NCBI GenBank assembly: GCA_964577835.1 | Contig: CAZOBN010000004.1 | Coordinates: 1 to 64,000 of the forward strand | Direction: 5' to 3' | DNA from: CAVVYA01 sp964577835 | Lineage (GTDB): Bacteria; Pseudomonadota; Alphaproteobacteria; SMXQ01 | DNA length: 64,000 nt | In this document: one piece after another, positions 16,386 through 24,450 of the stretch | Numbering within the stretch: position 1 is the first letter of the stretch | Layout of the letters: each line of letters opens with the position of its first letter | Made by a program: the position numbers and the translations under genes | The notes under the pieces: generated by a model | The model's database searches: none | Told to the model about the DNA's origin: nothing | The model's input: the letters and a program-made list of their open reading frames with translations, nothing else

Positions 16386-17078
16386 ATGGCGGATCGTGGA
16401 GGATATGGCCAATTCTGCCCGCTATCGATGGCATCGGAAATCCTTTGCACACGCTGGACGACGCTGGTCATCCGCGAGCTTCTTAGCGGCACGACCCGCT
16501 TCAACGAGCTGCGCCGGGGCGTGCCAAGAATGTCGCCGGCGCTTCTGTCGAAACGCCTCAAGGAATTGGAGCGAGCAGGCGTCATCGAAACCGCCCGCCC
16601 TAAAAAGGGCGTTGTCGAATACCGTCTTTCCAAGGCCGGCGAGGAGTTGCGCCCGGTGATCATGGGTATGGGCTCATGGGGCCAGCGCTGGGTGGAATCG
16701 GAGCTTTCGCTCCGGAATCTCGATCCGTCGCTGCTGATGTGGGACATGCGGCGCAACCTGAAGCCGGAGCCGCTGCCGCCGAAGCGCTGCACGATTCAGT
16801 TTCAGTATCCCGAGTTGCCCCAAGCGAAGCAGAACTGGTGGCTGGTCGTCGATGCCGGCACCGTGGATCTGTGCATTTTCGATCCCGGATTCGAGATCGA
16901 TTTGCTGGTCACCGGCTCGCTCAAGAGCATGACCGCGGTCTGGATGGGCATCAGCAAGGTGCGGCGCGAGATCGAGGCCGGCAATCTCGCACTCGACGGT
17001 GATCCGCAGATCGCCAAAGCCATGCAGCAATGGCTCGGCCTCAGCCCCTTCGCGGCGGAGCCCCGGCGGGTGCCGTGA
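16386..17078 (+). CDS. HxlR-family transcriptional regulator with C-terminal extension
   Basis: A 230-residue regulator. The winged-helix HxlR domain covers about residues 8-105 (CPLSMASEILCTRWTTLVIRELL, FNELRRGVPRMSPALLSKRLKELE) with the conserved Cys near the N-terminus. About 120 further residues form an SCP2-like C-terminal part (NWWLVVDAGTVDLCIFDPG), found in a subset of HxlR proteins. ATG at 16386. It is divergent from the flavoprotein gene and probably regulates it. Confidence 0.88.
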   Translation: MADRGGYGQFCPLSMASEILCTRWTTLVIRELLSGTTRFNELRRGVPRMSPALLSKRLKELERAGVIETARPKKGVVEYRLSKAGEELRPVIMGMGSWGQRWVESELSLRNLDPSLLMWDMRRNLKPEPLPPKRCTIQFQYPELPQAKQNWWLVVDAGTVDLCIFDPGFEIDLLVTGSLKSMTAVWMGISKVRREIEAGNLALDGDPQIAKAMQQWLGLSPFAAEPRRVP

Positions 17079-17642
17079 TCCCGTTCATACGAGCTGCGCC
17101 ATACCACATGCCGCTGTTCCGATTCGATCTGAATGACCGCTCCCGAGCACCATCGATGATCAATCGCTCAGCCAAGCGGCTCGGCTGGTCGAAATTCCTC
17201 TACGGTGAAGGTTTGGCGCGCCCTCGTCGATGAAGATGAGCATTATGCGTTTGCCGTTTCACTATGATATCGGCGTCCTGACGCGCGCTCCAATCCTCAA
17301 AAATGCGACAACCTGCGATGTCGGGCTACGCCCCGGCGGCAGGTTAGGCCGCACATCCGGCATATATTGGCAGCTTTACCCCCGTAAGCGGCCGCACCGC
17401 TCGGCCTGTGGTTTGGCAGAGATATGCCACTTCCGGACATCGCCCCTTCCGCATTGCAGAGCTGCCAGGGCCTGCCGACGTCTTTCTTTGTTGATCGCAT
17501 CGCCCGTACAGTCAGCAAACGATCGACCGATCGATGTATGCAGCCGACGAGTGCGATCTTTAACTGACACTCGCCGCCCATGCGAACACGACAAGTCACG
17601 CACACTGAACGGGCCGGAATCAATCCGCGAATTTGCGCCGGC
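17079..17642. other. intergenic region without a convincing gene
   Basis: About 560 bases with lower coding character than the neighbours. Frames exist (for example a 159-codon plus-strand frame from 17230 that runs into the antisense of the next gene), but none has a good ribosome site, family resemblance or consistent codon use. A 41-codon frame at 17108-17233 (MPLFRFDLNDR start) has no ribosome site. I see nothing I can name. Confidence 0.5.
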
Positions 17643-18431
17643 TTATAAAAACACGTGGGCGTATACTGTCCATCCGCCCCAACCGATCAGCGCCGCACCG
17701 GCACCGTAGCTGAGCCATTTCCCGCGTGGCACGGTCTTTTCGGCCAGGATGAACGCAGCGATCAGCGCGACCCAGAGCAGATTCATCACGCCACCGACAA
17801 ACAAGAGCAGCATCAACATCCAGCAGCAACCCACGCAATAGATGCCATGCCGAAACCCGATGCCAAAGGGGCCTCGGTTCCAGTGCCCAGTAATGAATTC
17901 GAGTGGGGAACGGCAATTACGCAGGCAAGCCTGCTTCCGTGGCGTGAACTGATAAGCGCCGATTGCGATCAAGGCGATGGCTGACAGCAACGCGCTGGTG
18001 GCGGCCATTGTAGGTGACAGCATCGCCAGACGATCGAGCTGCCACTGCAATAGGATGGCGGCGCCGCTGAAACCCATCCACACGACGACATACGCGACGG
18101 CGAATATCGTTGTGGCCGGAAACGGCGAGGTCCCACGGCGGCGACGTTCGATGGTCGTGAACAGGAGGATCATGGGGGCCGCGCTCGGAAGCATCATCGC
18201 GGCCATCATGATGCCCCACATCGCCAGCATCAGCGCGAAGTACGACGTCGTCCAAGCCGAGGCCATGGGCATCACCATATTCGGCATCGACATGGACTGC
18301 GCATCCATGCCGGGACCGAACAGGAGATAAGCCCAAGCCAACAGCGAAGCCGTGAGCAGCGCGATCAGCGTCACCGTCCGATCGCGCCGCAGCAGTTGTT
18401 CGAGCACAGACTTATCGCTCACCGGGTCCAT
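17643..18431 (-). CDS. DUF2182 predicted metal-binding membrane protein
   Basis: A 262-residue inner-membrane protein with about six hydrophobic segments. Met-rich stretches (MDAQSMSMPNMVMPM at about 42-56 and MLAMWGIMMAAMMLP) and paired Cys in CLRNCRSPLEF and YCVGCCWMLM are typical of DUF2182, annotated as a predicted metal-binding membrane protein. It is the second gene after DUF1326, a recurrent pairing. The space between the two contains seven tandem pentamers, and no Shine-Dalgarno is visible before its ATG at 18431. Confidence 0.88.
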   Translation of the reverse strand: MDPVSDKSVLEQLLRRDRTVTLIALLTASLLAWAYLLFGPGMDAQSMSMPNMVMPMASAWTTSYFALMLAMWGIMMAAMMLPSAAPMILLFTTIERRRRGTSPFPATTIFAVAYVVVWMGFSGAAILLQWQLDRLAMLSPTMAATSALLSAIALIAIGAYQFTPRKQACLRNCRSPLEFITGHWNRGPFGIGFRHGIYCVGCCWMLMLLLFVGGVMNLLWVALIAAFILAEKTVPRGKWLSYGAGAALIGWGGWTVYAHVFL

Positions 18432-18440
18432 GGAGCGCTT

Positions 18441-18475
18441 GGCTTGGCTTGGCTTGGCTTGGCTTGGCTTGGCTT
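18441..18475. repeat. pentanucleotide microsatellite (GGCTT)7
   Basis: Seven exact tandem copies of GGCTT (CAAGC-type on the coding strand of the neighbours) fill the intercistronic space between the DUF1326 stop at 18498 and the DUF2182 start at 18431. The repeat sits where the ribosome-binding site of the second gene should be. Change in copy number would alter spacing by 5 bases without changing either protein. Confidence 0.95.
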
Positions 18476-18497
18476 GAACGCGTAGGGTGAGGCCGGT

Positions 18498-19130
18498 CTA
18501 GGACACTAGCCCGGCTGGCGTCTGCTCCACATGGGCGAGCGTGGCATGCCCCTTCGAGACATTGAACTTGATTCCAGCCGTACTCTCGATCGTGGCGTGA
18601 GCAACTTCGCCTACGTGGTGCTCAAAGCCCTCGGGCATGACGACCTGGATGCGGTGCTCCGCACCGTTCACCGGATTCTTAATCGGCTCGACATCGGTTT
18701 CGAGCACGCCCGGGATCGATAGCCGTGCTCTTCGTTTGGCGTAATCGAATGTCAGGTCAATCGGCGCAAAAACCGGATCAAGCATCTTGGTGACGATGAG
18801 GCTGACAATGTGAAAGAGGGTCCCCTCAGCCGAATGTTTGCCTGACATGATCTGGAACAGGGCGTCCCGCTGCTCGGGCGTGGCGCGCGCGTCGACGATC
18901 GGTTGAATGGTCCCATTGCCCTCGTGCAACGGTCCGGGGAAATCCACCGTGACGAAGAACTTGATTCCGTCCAGTTTCACGTTGCCGAAATGGCCCTCGG
19001 TGACGTGCATGCCGAGCAAACCCTTGCACCATCCTTGCGTCGGGCGCGCATTAAAGTCGCACGGGCAACCATAGTCGCAGCTGCAGGCCTTGAGCCATTC
19101 GCCTTTGAGCCGCCAATCGGTGTCGGGCAT
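18498..19130 (-). CDS. DUF1326 family protein with Cys cluster
   Basis: A 210-residue cytoplasmic protein of unknown function. The N-terminal cluster CSCDYGCPCDFNARPTQGWC holds five Cys in 20 residues and is likely to bind a metal. DYAKRRARLSIPG and NPVNGAEHRIQVVMPEGFEH are typical of DUF1326. GGAGG is six bases upstream of the ATG at 19130, which decides the start. The partner gene DUF2182 lies 66 bases downstream across the pentamer repeat. A role in metal handling is inferred from the Cys and Met content of the pair. Confidence 0.88.
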   Translation of the reverse strand: MPDTDWRLKGEWLKACSCDYGCPCDFNARPTQGWCKGLLGMHVTEGHFGNVKLDGIKFFVTVDFPGPLHEGNGTIQPIVDARATPEQRDALFQIMSGKHSAEGTLFHIVSLIVTKMLDPVFAPIDLTFDYAKRRARLSIPGVLETDVEPIKNPVNGAEHRIQVVMPEGFEHHVGEVAHATIESTAGIKFNVSKGHATLAHVEQTPAGLVS

Positions 19131-19773
19131 GGTGTCCTCCCTCTGAGCAGGCAACGTAGTTGTGTCGTGTGGCTATCGCTTCGCCTCACCATGGCATCGA
19201 AGGAAGCCACGTTCTTTTTAAGTATCGCAACTTTAGCGGAACCAGTCCAATTATCAATCGCCTAGACGGGAAAGGGGCGTGCCATGGCCAAGTGGCTCGA
19301 AATGACCCTGACATATTTCGTTCCATATGCGGTCTGCACATACGGGGCTGTTTCCTGGCAAATGAGACTACGTGCCATCGGCGGACGGTGAGAGCGTTGG
19401 CGTCGCACGGCCCGCGTGCCCCTGGAATGCTTGAAGCGGCGCGCAATGTCAGCTCCGGGTCGATCGCGTCGGCTCCTCGAGGTCCGCAGGTCGGCCGCTT
19501 CGCGTCAATCAGCGGACATCGAACGCGGCAAACCGGGCGCCTCAATTAAATGCTCGTCAATCATTCGGCGCGGTGCCATCCGGTCCGACGTGCGGCTTCC
19601 GCCGCGCGACTTACGCCCTGACGACGCCATCGCTGCAACCACAATCCCGTATGACATCGTCAGCGAGGCCGATTGATGCGTTGTTTCCGGCAAGACGACA
19701 ACAGCTCGACAGAGGGTCGACCCGATGCTTCGGCGAGCGCTCCGCGTGCAGAGGAATTGCAAGCGCCAGACAT
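19131..19773. other. intergenic region, probably decayed sequence
   Basis: No intact gene is supported. Fragments resemble the dispersed intergenic sequences common in this order of bacteria and merge at the right end into the recombinase remnant. Frames on either strand (for example 19186-19545 minus, 19416-19676 plus) have no ribosome site and no recognisable family. Confidence 0.5.
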
Positions 19774-20150
19774 GCGCAGCACGCGTTCAGCAATCGTAAC
19801 ATCGCCGATCTTGCCGACCCCATGCTCAAGGATCGCATCGCAGAGTTGAAGGCTATCGGCGACGAGGCTCGCGCCGACGCGGAGCGCGCCGAGGGTGCGG
19901 CCGAGCGGCTCGGGCCGAGCATCGCACCTCAGGCGCTCAAGACATTCGCCAGGGCGGCTCGCAAGCGCATCCGCACTGAGAAGGCGGTTATCGCCGTGAC
20001 CACCTTCGCGCGCTCGCCCAGCGCGTCGAAGTGAACGCGAAAGAAGTTCGCATCATGGGATCGAAAAGCGAACTCCCGCGCACGCTCGTCGCCGCTTCAA
20101 GCGCAAAAACGGCGGGTTTTGGCGTTCCCAGTTTTTTACGGAAGTGGCGC
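19774..20150 (+). pseudogene. C-terminal remnant of a serine recombinase, frameshifted, ending in tRNA-Arg
   Basis: In one frame up to about 19980: DPMLKDRIAELKAIGDEARADAERAEG ... APQALKTFARAARKRIRTE. After a one-base slip the reading continues in another frame as GGYRRDHLRALAQRVEV, KEVRIMGSKSELPRTLVAAS, then GFGVPSF, and runs into the 3' end of the tRNA-Arg gene (WRALQDSNLRP). This is the typical C-terminus of the large serine recombinases of alphaproteobacterial integrative elements, whose coding sequence overlaps the tRNA attachment site. The catalytic domain is missing, so this is a relic. Confidence 0.78.
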
Positions 20151-20221
20151 GCCCTGCAGGACTCGAACCTGCGACCTACGGCTTAGAAGGCCGTTGCTCT
20201 ATCCAGCTGAGCTAAGGGCGC
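20145..20221 (-). tRNA. tRNA-Arg (anticodon TCT)
   Basis: The minus strand folds as a complete 77-nt tRNA with encoded CCA: acceptor GCGCCCT/AGGGCGC, D-arm GCTC...GAGC, anticodon stem ACGGC/GCCGT with loop CTTCTAA (anticodon TCT, reads AGA), T-arm GCAGG TTCGAGT CCTGC, discriminator G. The 3' end coincides with the end of the recombinase remnant, so this gene has served as an integration site. A degenerate copy is at 14880-14951. Confidence 0.97.
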
Positions 20222-20361
20222 ATGCGCGGCTGAGCGCGCGGACACTAGCACAACTCAGGACGCAAACGACAGGACCGTGGACAAGCGGCCTTGGAGGGAA
20301 TTCAACCTCTGGCAGAGGGGAGCCCGGGTCCGCGCGCCGCCTTACCCCGTTGAATAACCGC

Positions 20362-20676
20362 TCAGGTGCGGATGCGGTTGAAGGCGAAGTTGGCGGCGTA
20401 GCTCTTGGGGCGGATGACCGCTTCCTTGGGCTCCTCGACGCGATACTGCAAGCCGTGCCGCTCGCAATAGGCGATCGCCTCGTCCTGGCTGTCGAAGCGC
20501 AGTCTGACCTGGCTGCGGGTGTCGCGCGAGGAAATCCAGCCCATCAGCGGATCGTGGCTCTTGGGCTCCGGGTGCTGCTCCTCGACCAGCCATTGCCGGG
20601 TGTTGGCCTTGCCCTGCTGCATGGCGTTGCGGGCGGGCCGATAGATGCGCACCGGCTTGGTGAATGGCTGGCTCAC
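20362..20676 (-). CDS. NADH dehydrogenase accessory subunit, NDUFS4-like (ETC complex I)
   Basis: A 104-residue homologue of the mitochondrial 18-kDa complex I subunit NDUFS4, present in alphaproteobacteria as an accessory subunit. Hallmarks are VRIYRPARNAMQQGKANTRQWLVE near the N-terminus, DPLMGWISSRDTRSQVRLRFDS in the middle, AIAYCERHGLQYRVEEP, and the ending KSYAANFAFNRIRT. It acts at the peripheral arm of complex I on the cytoplasmic side. It stands alone here, away from the nuo operon, as usual. Confidence 0.95.
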   Translation of the reverse strand: MSQPFTKPVRIYRPARNAMQQGKANTRQWLVEEQHPEPKSHDPLMGWISSRDTRSQVRLRFDSQDEAIAYCERHGLQYRVEEPKEAVIRPKSYAANFAFNRIRT

Positions 20677-20829
20677 GGGGATCTCCGCTGAAAGGGGGCT
20701 ATTGGCTAGCGCGAAGACTGGGCCGGGTCAAGGGCCCGAGGGCAAAGCGCGGCCAGCCGGCCGTTTCCCTTGACCGCGCGCGGTCTCCGGGACTTGGATG
20801 GCCACAGACAAACGCCAGGGTGAGCGCGC

Positions 20830-21462
20830 GTGGAGAGGGCCAGGGGTGCCGAAAGAGAGCAGGTCGTCCTGCTGGTGCTATGGCTGCTCGCCCTGGTCGC
20901 ATCAGGCATCGGGCCGACCGACCGGCTGACCTGGTTCATGGAGGTGCTGCCGGTCCTCGTCGCGATGCCGCTGCTGGTCGCCACCCGCGCGCGCTTCCCG
21001 CTGACGCCCCTGCTCGCCCGCCTGGTCTTCCTGCATGGGCTCATCCTCATTCTTGGCGGTCACTACACCTATGCCCAGGTGCCGCTCGGATTCTGGCTGC
21101 AGGACGCCCTCGATCTGTCGCGCAACCACTATGACCGCATCGGCCATTTCGCCCAGGGTTTCGTGCCGGCGATCCTGGCGCGCGAGATCCTGCTGCGTAC
21201 CACGCAGCTCAGGCCGGGACCCATGCTGTTCTTCCTGGTGACCGCGGTCGGCCTCGCCTTCAGCGCGTTCTATGAACTGATCGAATGGTGGGCGGCGCTC
21301 GCCATCGGTGCCGATGCGGACGCTTTCCTCGCCACCCAGGGCGATCACTGGGACACCCAGTGGGACATGTTTTTGGCGCTGATCGGCGCGGTCACCGCGC
21401 AACGGCTGCTGGCGCGGGTCCACGACCGGCAACTGGCGCGCGGCGCGGCGCGGGTCCGGTGA
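20830..21462 (+). CDS. DUF2238 (YjdF-like) integral membrane protein
   Basis: A 210-residue inner-membrane protein with about six helices. Family motifs are GGHYTYAQVPLG, NHYDRIGHFAQGFVPA, SAFYELIEWWAAL and the acidic pair in DHWDTQWDMFLALIGA. Function unknown. The GTG at 20830 is used because no earlier in-frame start gives a better N-terminus; the N-terminal ten residues are uncertain. tRNA-Pro lies immediately downstream on the opposite strand. Confidence 0.88.
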   Translation: MERARGAEREQVVLLVLWLLALVASGIGPTDRLTWFMEVLPVLVAMPLLVATRARFPLTPLLARLVFLHGLILILGGHYTYAQVPLGFWLQDALDLSRNHYDRIGHFAQGFVPAILAREILLRTTQLRPGPMLFFLVTAVGLAFSAFYELIEWWAALAIGADADAFLATQGDHWDTQWDMFLALIGAVTAQRLLARVHDRQLARGAARVR

Positions 21463-21482
21463 AGCCGTGGCATGCAGAGAAA

Positions 21483-21559
21483 TGGTCGGGGCGAGAGGAT
21501 TCGAACCTCCGGCATCCAGCTCCCAAAGCTGGCGCTCTACCAGGCTGAGCTACGCCCCG
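21483..21559 (-). tRNA. tRNA-Pro (anticodon TGG)
   Basis: A complete 77-nt cloverleaf on the minus strand with encoded CCA: acceptor CGGGGCG/CGCCCCG, D-arm GCTC...GAGC, anticodon stem CCAGC/GCTGG with loop TTTGGGA (anticodon TGG), T-arm GGAGG TTCGAAT CCTCT, discriminator A. Confidence 0.97.
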
Positions 21560-21694
21560 ATCGCCGCACCATGGAACAAGGGGCCGGCGGTATCTGGAAA
21601 CTTGGGCCAGAACCTAAAGCGGGCGCGCCGCAGGGGCAAGGCCGATGATGCTCGGCCGATCCGAGGGGCAGCGGCCACGAATGTCCATTTTTGT

Positions 21695-21800
21695 CGTCAT
21701 GGCACGGCTTGACCGGGCCATCTCAGTGAGAGGGAGCGGCGTTCTGGCCGTCTGAGCGTATCGTTTGCCGGAGATGGCCCGGTCAAGCCGTGCCATGACG
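21695..21800. repeat. intergenic element with perfect 30-bp inverted repeat
   Basis: Arms 21695-21724 and 21771-21800 are exact reverse complements (starting CGTCATGGCACGGCTTGACC), separated by 46 bases. Related in sequence to the ends of the elements at 13291 and 33711 and to the palindrome at 49848. It occupies the gap between tRNA-Pro and the VOC gene; no gene is seen in 21560-21915. Confidence 0.85.
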
Positions 21801-21915
21801 CTTGAGTGTGACGCCGCACGAGCCATGACCAGCACGGAGGTGCCCCTGCCCCTCGCCCGACAAAGCCGGTATAACGAGCCGTGATTTCGTCAGCCGACCG
21901 AAAAAGGAGCCTCGC

Positions 21916-22299
21916 ATGTTCAAGCGGGTGGACCACCTCGCCCTCCATGTTCCCGATGTGGCGCAGGCCGCCGAATTCTACGAATCGATGTTCGGCTTCG
22001 AGCGCTATTTCGAGCATCCGAGCTCGAACGGCAGCCCGATCGCCTATCTGCGGCTCGGCGGCACGGTGCTCGAACTGACCCAGCGCGACATGGCCGAGCC
22101 CATGTCCGGCTTCCATTTCTGCCTCGAGACCGACGACATCGCCGCCGCGACCGACAAGCTGACCGCGGCCGGCGTGCCGGTGGTGCAGCGGCCGTACCGG
22201 ACGACGCCGCGCTCCGCGGCCGAGGAAGGCTGGCATCGCGCCGTCTTCCGCGGGCCCGCCGGCGAGCTGATCGAATTGCGCGGCCGTGTCGGCGGATGA
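21916..22299 (+). CDS. VOC (glyoxalase-like) family protein
   Basis: A 127-residue single-module vicinal oxygen chelate protein. It begins VDHLALHVPDVAQAAEFYE, with a metal-ligand His early, GFHFCLETDD in the middle and GPAGELIELRG at the end, giving the usual His/His/Glu metal site. AAAGGAG precedes the ATG. Activity could be a glyoxalase, isomerase or dioxygenase; not predictable. The next gene begins one base after its stop, so it is co-transcribed with the nuclease and methyltransferase genes. Confidence 0.9.
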   Translation: MFKRVDHLALHVPDVAQAAEFYESMFGFERYFEHPSSNGSPIAYLRLGGTVLELTQRDMAEPMSGFHFCLETDDIAAATDKLTAAGVPVVQRPYRTTPRSAAEEGWHRAVFRGPAGELIELRGRVGG

Positions 22300-22300
22300 C

Positions 22301-22882
22301 ATGGCGATGCGCCGTCCCTCATCCCCGCCGGCAGGCGCTGGACGCGGCAGCGATCTCGGCCGCCGAGTCCTGCGCCTGCTTCGCCCGGGCAACCTGCGGA
22401 TCATCATCCTCGTCTTCATCGCCGCCGGCGCGTGGCTCGGCCTGCTGCCGCGCAACGAGATCAAGGGCCCGGCCGGCGTGGCCGACGGTGACACGCTGAT
22501 CATCGCAGGCGAACGGGTGCGGCTCTATGGCATCGATGCGCCGGAACTCGACCAGCCCTGTCACGACGGCGGTCAGTGCGGCCAGCGGGCGCGGGCGCAC
22601 CTTGCCGGCCTGGTTGCCGGCCGAACTGTGATGTGCGAGCAACGCGATACCGACCGCTATGGCCGCGAGGTCGCGCAATGCTACCTCGCGACCCCTGCCG
22701 AGGACGGCAAGCTGATCAAGGGCAAGGATATCGGGCGCGCCTTGGTGCGCGACGGCCAAGCCATGGCCTATCGCGCGAGCGCGCCGACCTATGCCGCGGA
22801 CGAACCCGCGCGTTTCGACTTCGACCCGCCGTGGGACTGGCGCGAGCGCCCCAATACGATGACCAAGAAGGAGACACGCTGA
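22301..22882 (+). CDS. membrane-anchored thermonuclease (SNase-like)
   Basis: A 193-residue staphylococcal-nuclease-like phosphodiesterase with an N-terminal anchor (hydrophobic run IIILVFIAAGAWLGLL). Catalytic pattern VADGDTLII, RVRLYGIDAPELDQ (Arg and Glu) and DRYGREVAQC (second Arg) is complete. Extra Cys residues (CHDGGQC) suggest disulfides, consistent with a periplasmic location. The ATG at 22301 directly follows the VOC stop; an in-frame GTG at 22286 would overlap it. Its stop overlaps the start of the O-methyltransferase gene (TGATG). Confidence 0.88.
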   Translation: MAMRRPSSPPAGAGRGSDLGRRVLRLLRPGNLRIIILVFIAAGAWLGLLPRNEIKGPAGVADGDTLIIAGERVRLYGIDAPELDQPCHDGGQCGQRARAHLAGLVAGRTVMCEQRDTDRYGREVAQCYLATPAEDGKLIKGKDIGRALVRDGQAMAYRASAPTYAADEPARFDFDPPWDWRERPNTMTKKETR

Positions 22883-23544
22883 TGTCCAGCCGCACCATCG
22901 CCATGACCGCCCCGCTCTACGATTACCTGCTGCAGGTCTCGCTGCGCGAGCCAACCGTGTTGCGCCGGTTGCGCGAGTTCACCCAGCGGCGGCCACACGG
23001 CAACATGCAGATTTCGCCCGAGCAGGGTCAGTTCATGGCGCTTCTGGTGCAGATGATCGGCGCCAAGCGCACCATCGAGGTCGGCACCTTCACCGGCTAC
23101 AGCTCGACCGCCGTGGCGCTCGCCCTGCCCGAGCGCGGCCGCATGATCTGTTGCGACGTGAGCGAGGACTCCACCGCGATCGCGCGCAAATTCTGGCGCG
23201 AGGCCGGCGTCGAGAAGAAAATCGATTTGCGACTGGCGCCCGCCAAGAAGACGCTGGACGGCCTGCTGCGCGACGGCCATGCCGGCAAGTTCGATTTCGC
23301 CTTCATCGACGCGGACAAGGAGAATTACCGCGCCTATTACGAGCGCGTGCTCAAGCTGCTGCGCCCGGGCGGCGTGGTCGCCATCGACAACGTGCTGTGG
23401 GGCGGCAGCGTGCTCGACGACGCCGATCAGTCGGTCGACACCAAGGCGATCCGCGCGTTCAACAAGAAGCTCAAGGGCGACAAACGCGTCTTCCTCAGCC
23501 TGGTGCCGATCGGCGACGGCCTGACCCTGGCGCGGAAGGAGTAA
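22882..23544 (+). CDS. class I O-methyltransferase (caffeoyl-CoA/catechol OMT-like)
   Basis: A 220-residue SAM- and metal-dependent O-methyltransferase. SAM motif I is TIEVGTFTGYSS. The metal-binding segment is FAFIDADKENY, with IDNVLWGGSV further on, all standard for the caffeoyl-CoA OMT group that methylates catechol-type substrates. The ATG at 22882 has AAGGAG upstream and overlaps the nuclease stop. Cytoplasmic. Confidence 0.93.
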   Translation: MSSRTIAMTAPLYDYLLQVSLREPTVLRRLREFTQRRPHGNMQISPEQGQFMALLVQMIGAKRTIEVGTFTGYSSTAVALALPERGRMICCDVSEDSTAIARKFWREAGVEKKIDLRLAPAKKTLDGLLRDGHAGKFDFAFIDADKENYRAYYERVLKLLRPGGVVAIDNVLWGGSVLDDADQSVDTKAIRAFNKKLKGDKRVFLSLVPIGDGLTLARKE

Positions 23545-23562
23545 GACGCCGGTCTTCTTCCT

Positions 23563-23656
23563 GTCCTCGTCATGGCCCGATTTAGTCGGGCCACGTTCTT
23601 TTCTCTCGTTGGAAAACGAAGTCGTGGATGCCCCGGACAAGCCGGGGCATGACGGA
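23563..23656. repeat. palindromic intergenic repeat
   Basis: Contains GTCATGGCCCGATTTAGTCGGGCCA and, 45 bases on, GTGGATGCCCCGGACAAGCCGGGGCATGAC. Both units also occur inside the element at 13291-13566, here without its terminal repeats. It lies between convergent genes; no coding content. Confidence 0.75.
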
Positions 23657-23762
23657 TATGGAGTGTGTTGCGCCACCCGGCCGCCCGATCAAGCATGTCC
23701 TTGGGCCGCGCAAAGTGCGGACCCGAGGGCCGGGCCATGGCGCGTATGGTCACAAGAAGCGA

Positions 23763-24278
23763 TCAGGGCTCGCCGGTGCCGAGCAGGGGATGGAGCACCT
23801 TGTCGCCCGGCTTGATGGCGAGGCGCGAGGCGGTGCCGCCGGGCAGTTCGAGGACGAAGCGCACCGGCTTGGCGGAGGGAATCGGCGTCAGCGACTGCGG
23901 CACGGTGCGCTGAGCGATATTCACGATGGCGCCGTCGCCGGCGATGAACAGCATGTCGAGCGGGATCAGGGTGTTCTTCATCCACATGGCGACCGGCTCG
24001 GTACGGCCGAAGTCGAACAGCATGCCGGCGTCCGGTGCGAGCGTGCGCCGGAACATCAGGCCTTGCGAGCGCTCTTCCGGGCTCCTCGCCACCTCGACCT
24101 TGAAACGATGAGTCTTGCCGTCGCCGGTCTGAATGGCGAGCGGCGAGCTCGGGAATGCGACGGCGCCGGACGGCGCCTGGGCGAGCGTGGCCCTCGGCGC
24201 GAGCACCGGGCCTTGCGCCAGCGCCACAAGCGCGCCGGCGCAGAGTGTCGTCACGAGAAGGGAACGGAGCGTCATCAT
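23763..24278 (-). CDS. exported DUF192 family protein
   Basis: A 171-residue protein with a signal peptide (about residues 1-26, ending near APRATLA) and a DUF192 domain. The family hallmarks are RSPEERSQGLMFRRTLAPDAGMLFDF and VAMWMKNTLIPLDMLFI. DUF192 is a small periplasmic/extracellular beta domain of unclear function. The start at 24278 (or the adjacent ATG at 24275) gives a proper signal peptide. Its upstream region now ends at the left border of the IS1595 element, so the insertion lies about 95 bases before its start codon. Confidence 0.9.
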   Translation of the reverse strand: MMTLRSLLVTTLCAGALVALAQGPVLAPRATLAQAPSGAVAFPSSPLAIQTGDGKTHRFKVEVARSPEERSQGLMFRRTLAPDAGMLFDFGRTEPVAMWMKNTLIPLDMLFIAGDGAIVNIAQRTVPQSLTPIPSAKPVRFVLELPGGTASRLAIKPGDKVLHPLLGTGEP

Positions 24279-24380
24279 GGGGCGCGACTTTATCCGCCCG
24301 CAGGACGGCAAACAATCAAACTTGACGGAATAGATGGCTCGAAGGCAGGCTGCGATGGAATATGGAACGCCTAAAACAAG

Positions 24381-24406
24381 GGCGATATTATACTTTGCAA
24401 ACCCAC
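24381..24406 (+). repeat. IS1595 element left terminal inverted repeat
   Basis: 26 bases beginning GGCGATATTATAC, identical to the reverse complement of 27239-27264 at all positions. Preceded by target copy AAAACAAG. Confidence 0.97.
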
Positions 24407-24450
24407 AGCCCCTCGGTAGTATCGCCTGGTAACTACCGGGGAGAGGGACT

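Noticed and set aside
17230..17709. 159-codon plus-strand frame in the 17.1-17.6 kb gap
   Set aside because: No ribosome site, no recognisable family, and it runs into the antisense of the DUF2182 gene.
14880..20221. Idea that the two tRNA-Arg copies are attL and attR of one integrated element
   Set aside because: The duplication covers the whole tRNA and its 5' flank, whereas integration repeats only the 3' part; the recombinase relic abuts only one copy.
20119..20691. 190-codon frame across tRNA-Arg (GSGAPCRTRTCDLRLRRP)
   Set aside because: Reading through the tRNA gene gives this well-known spurious peptide; the rest is antisense of the NDUFS4-like gene.
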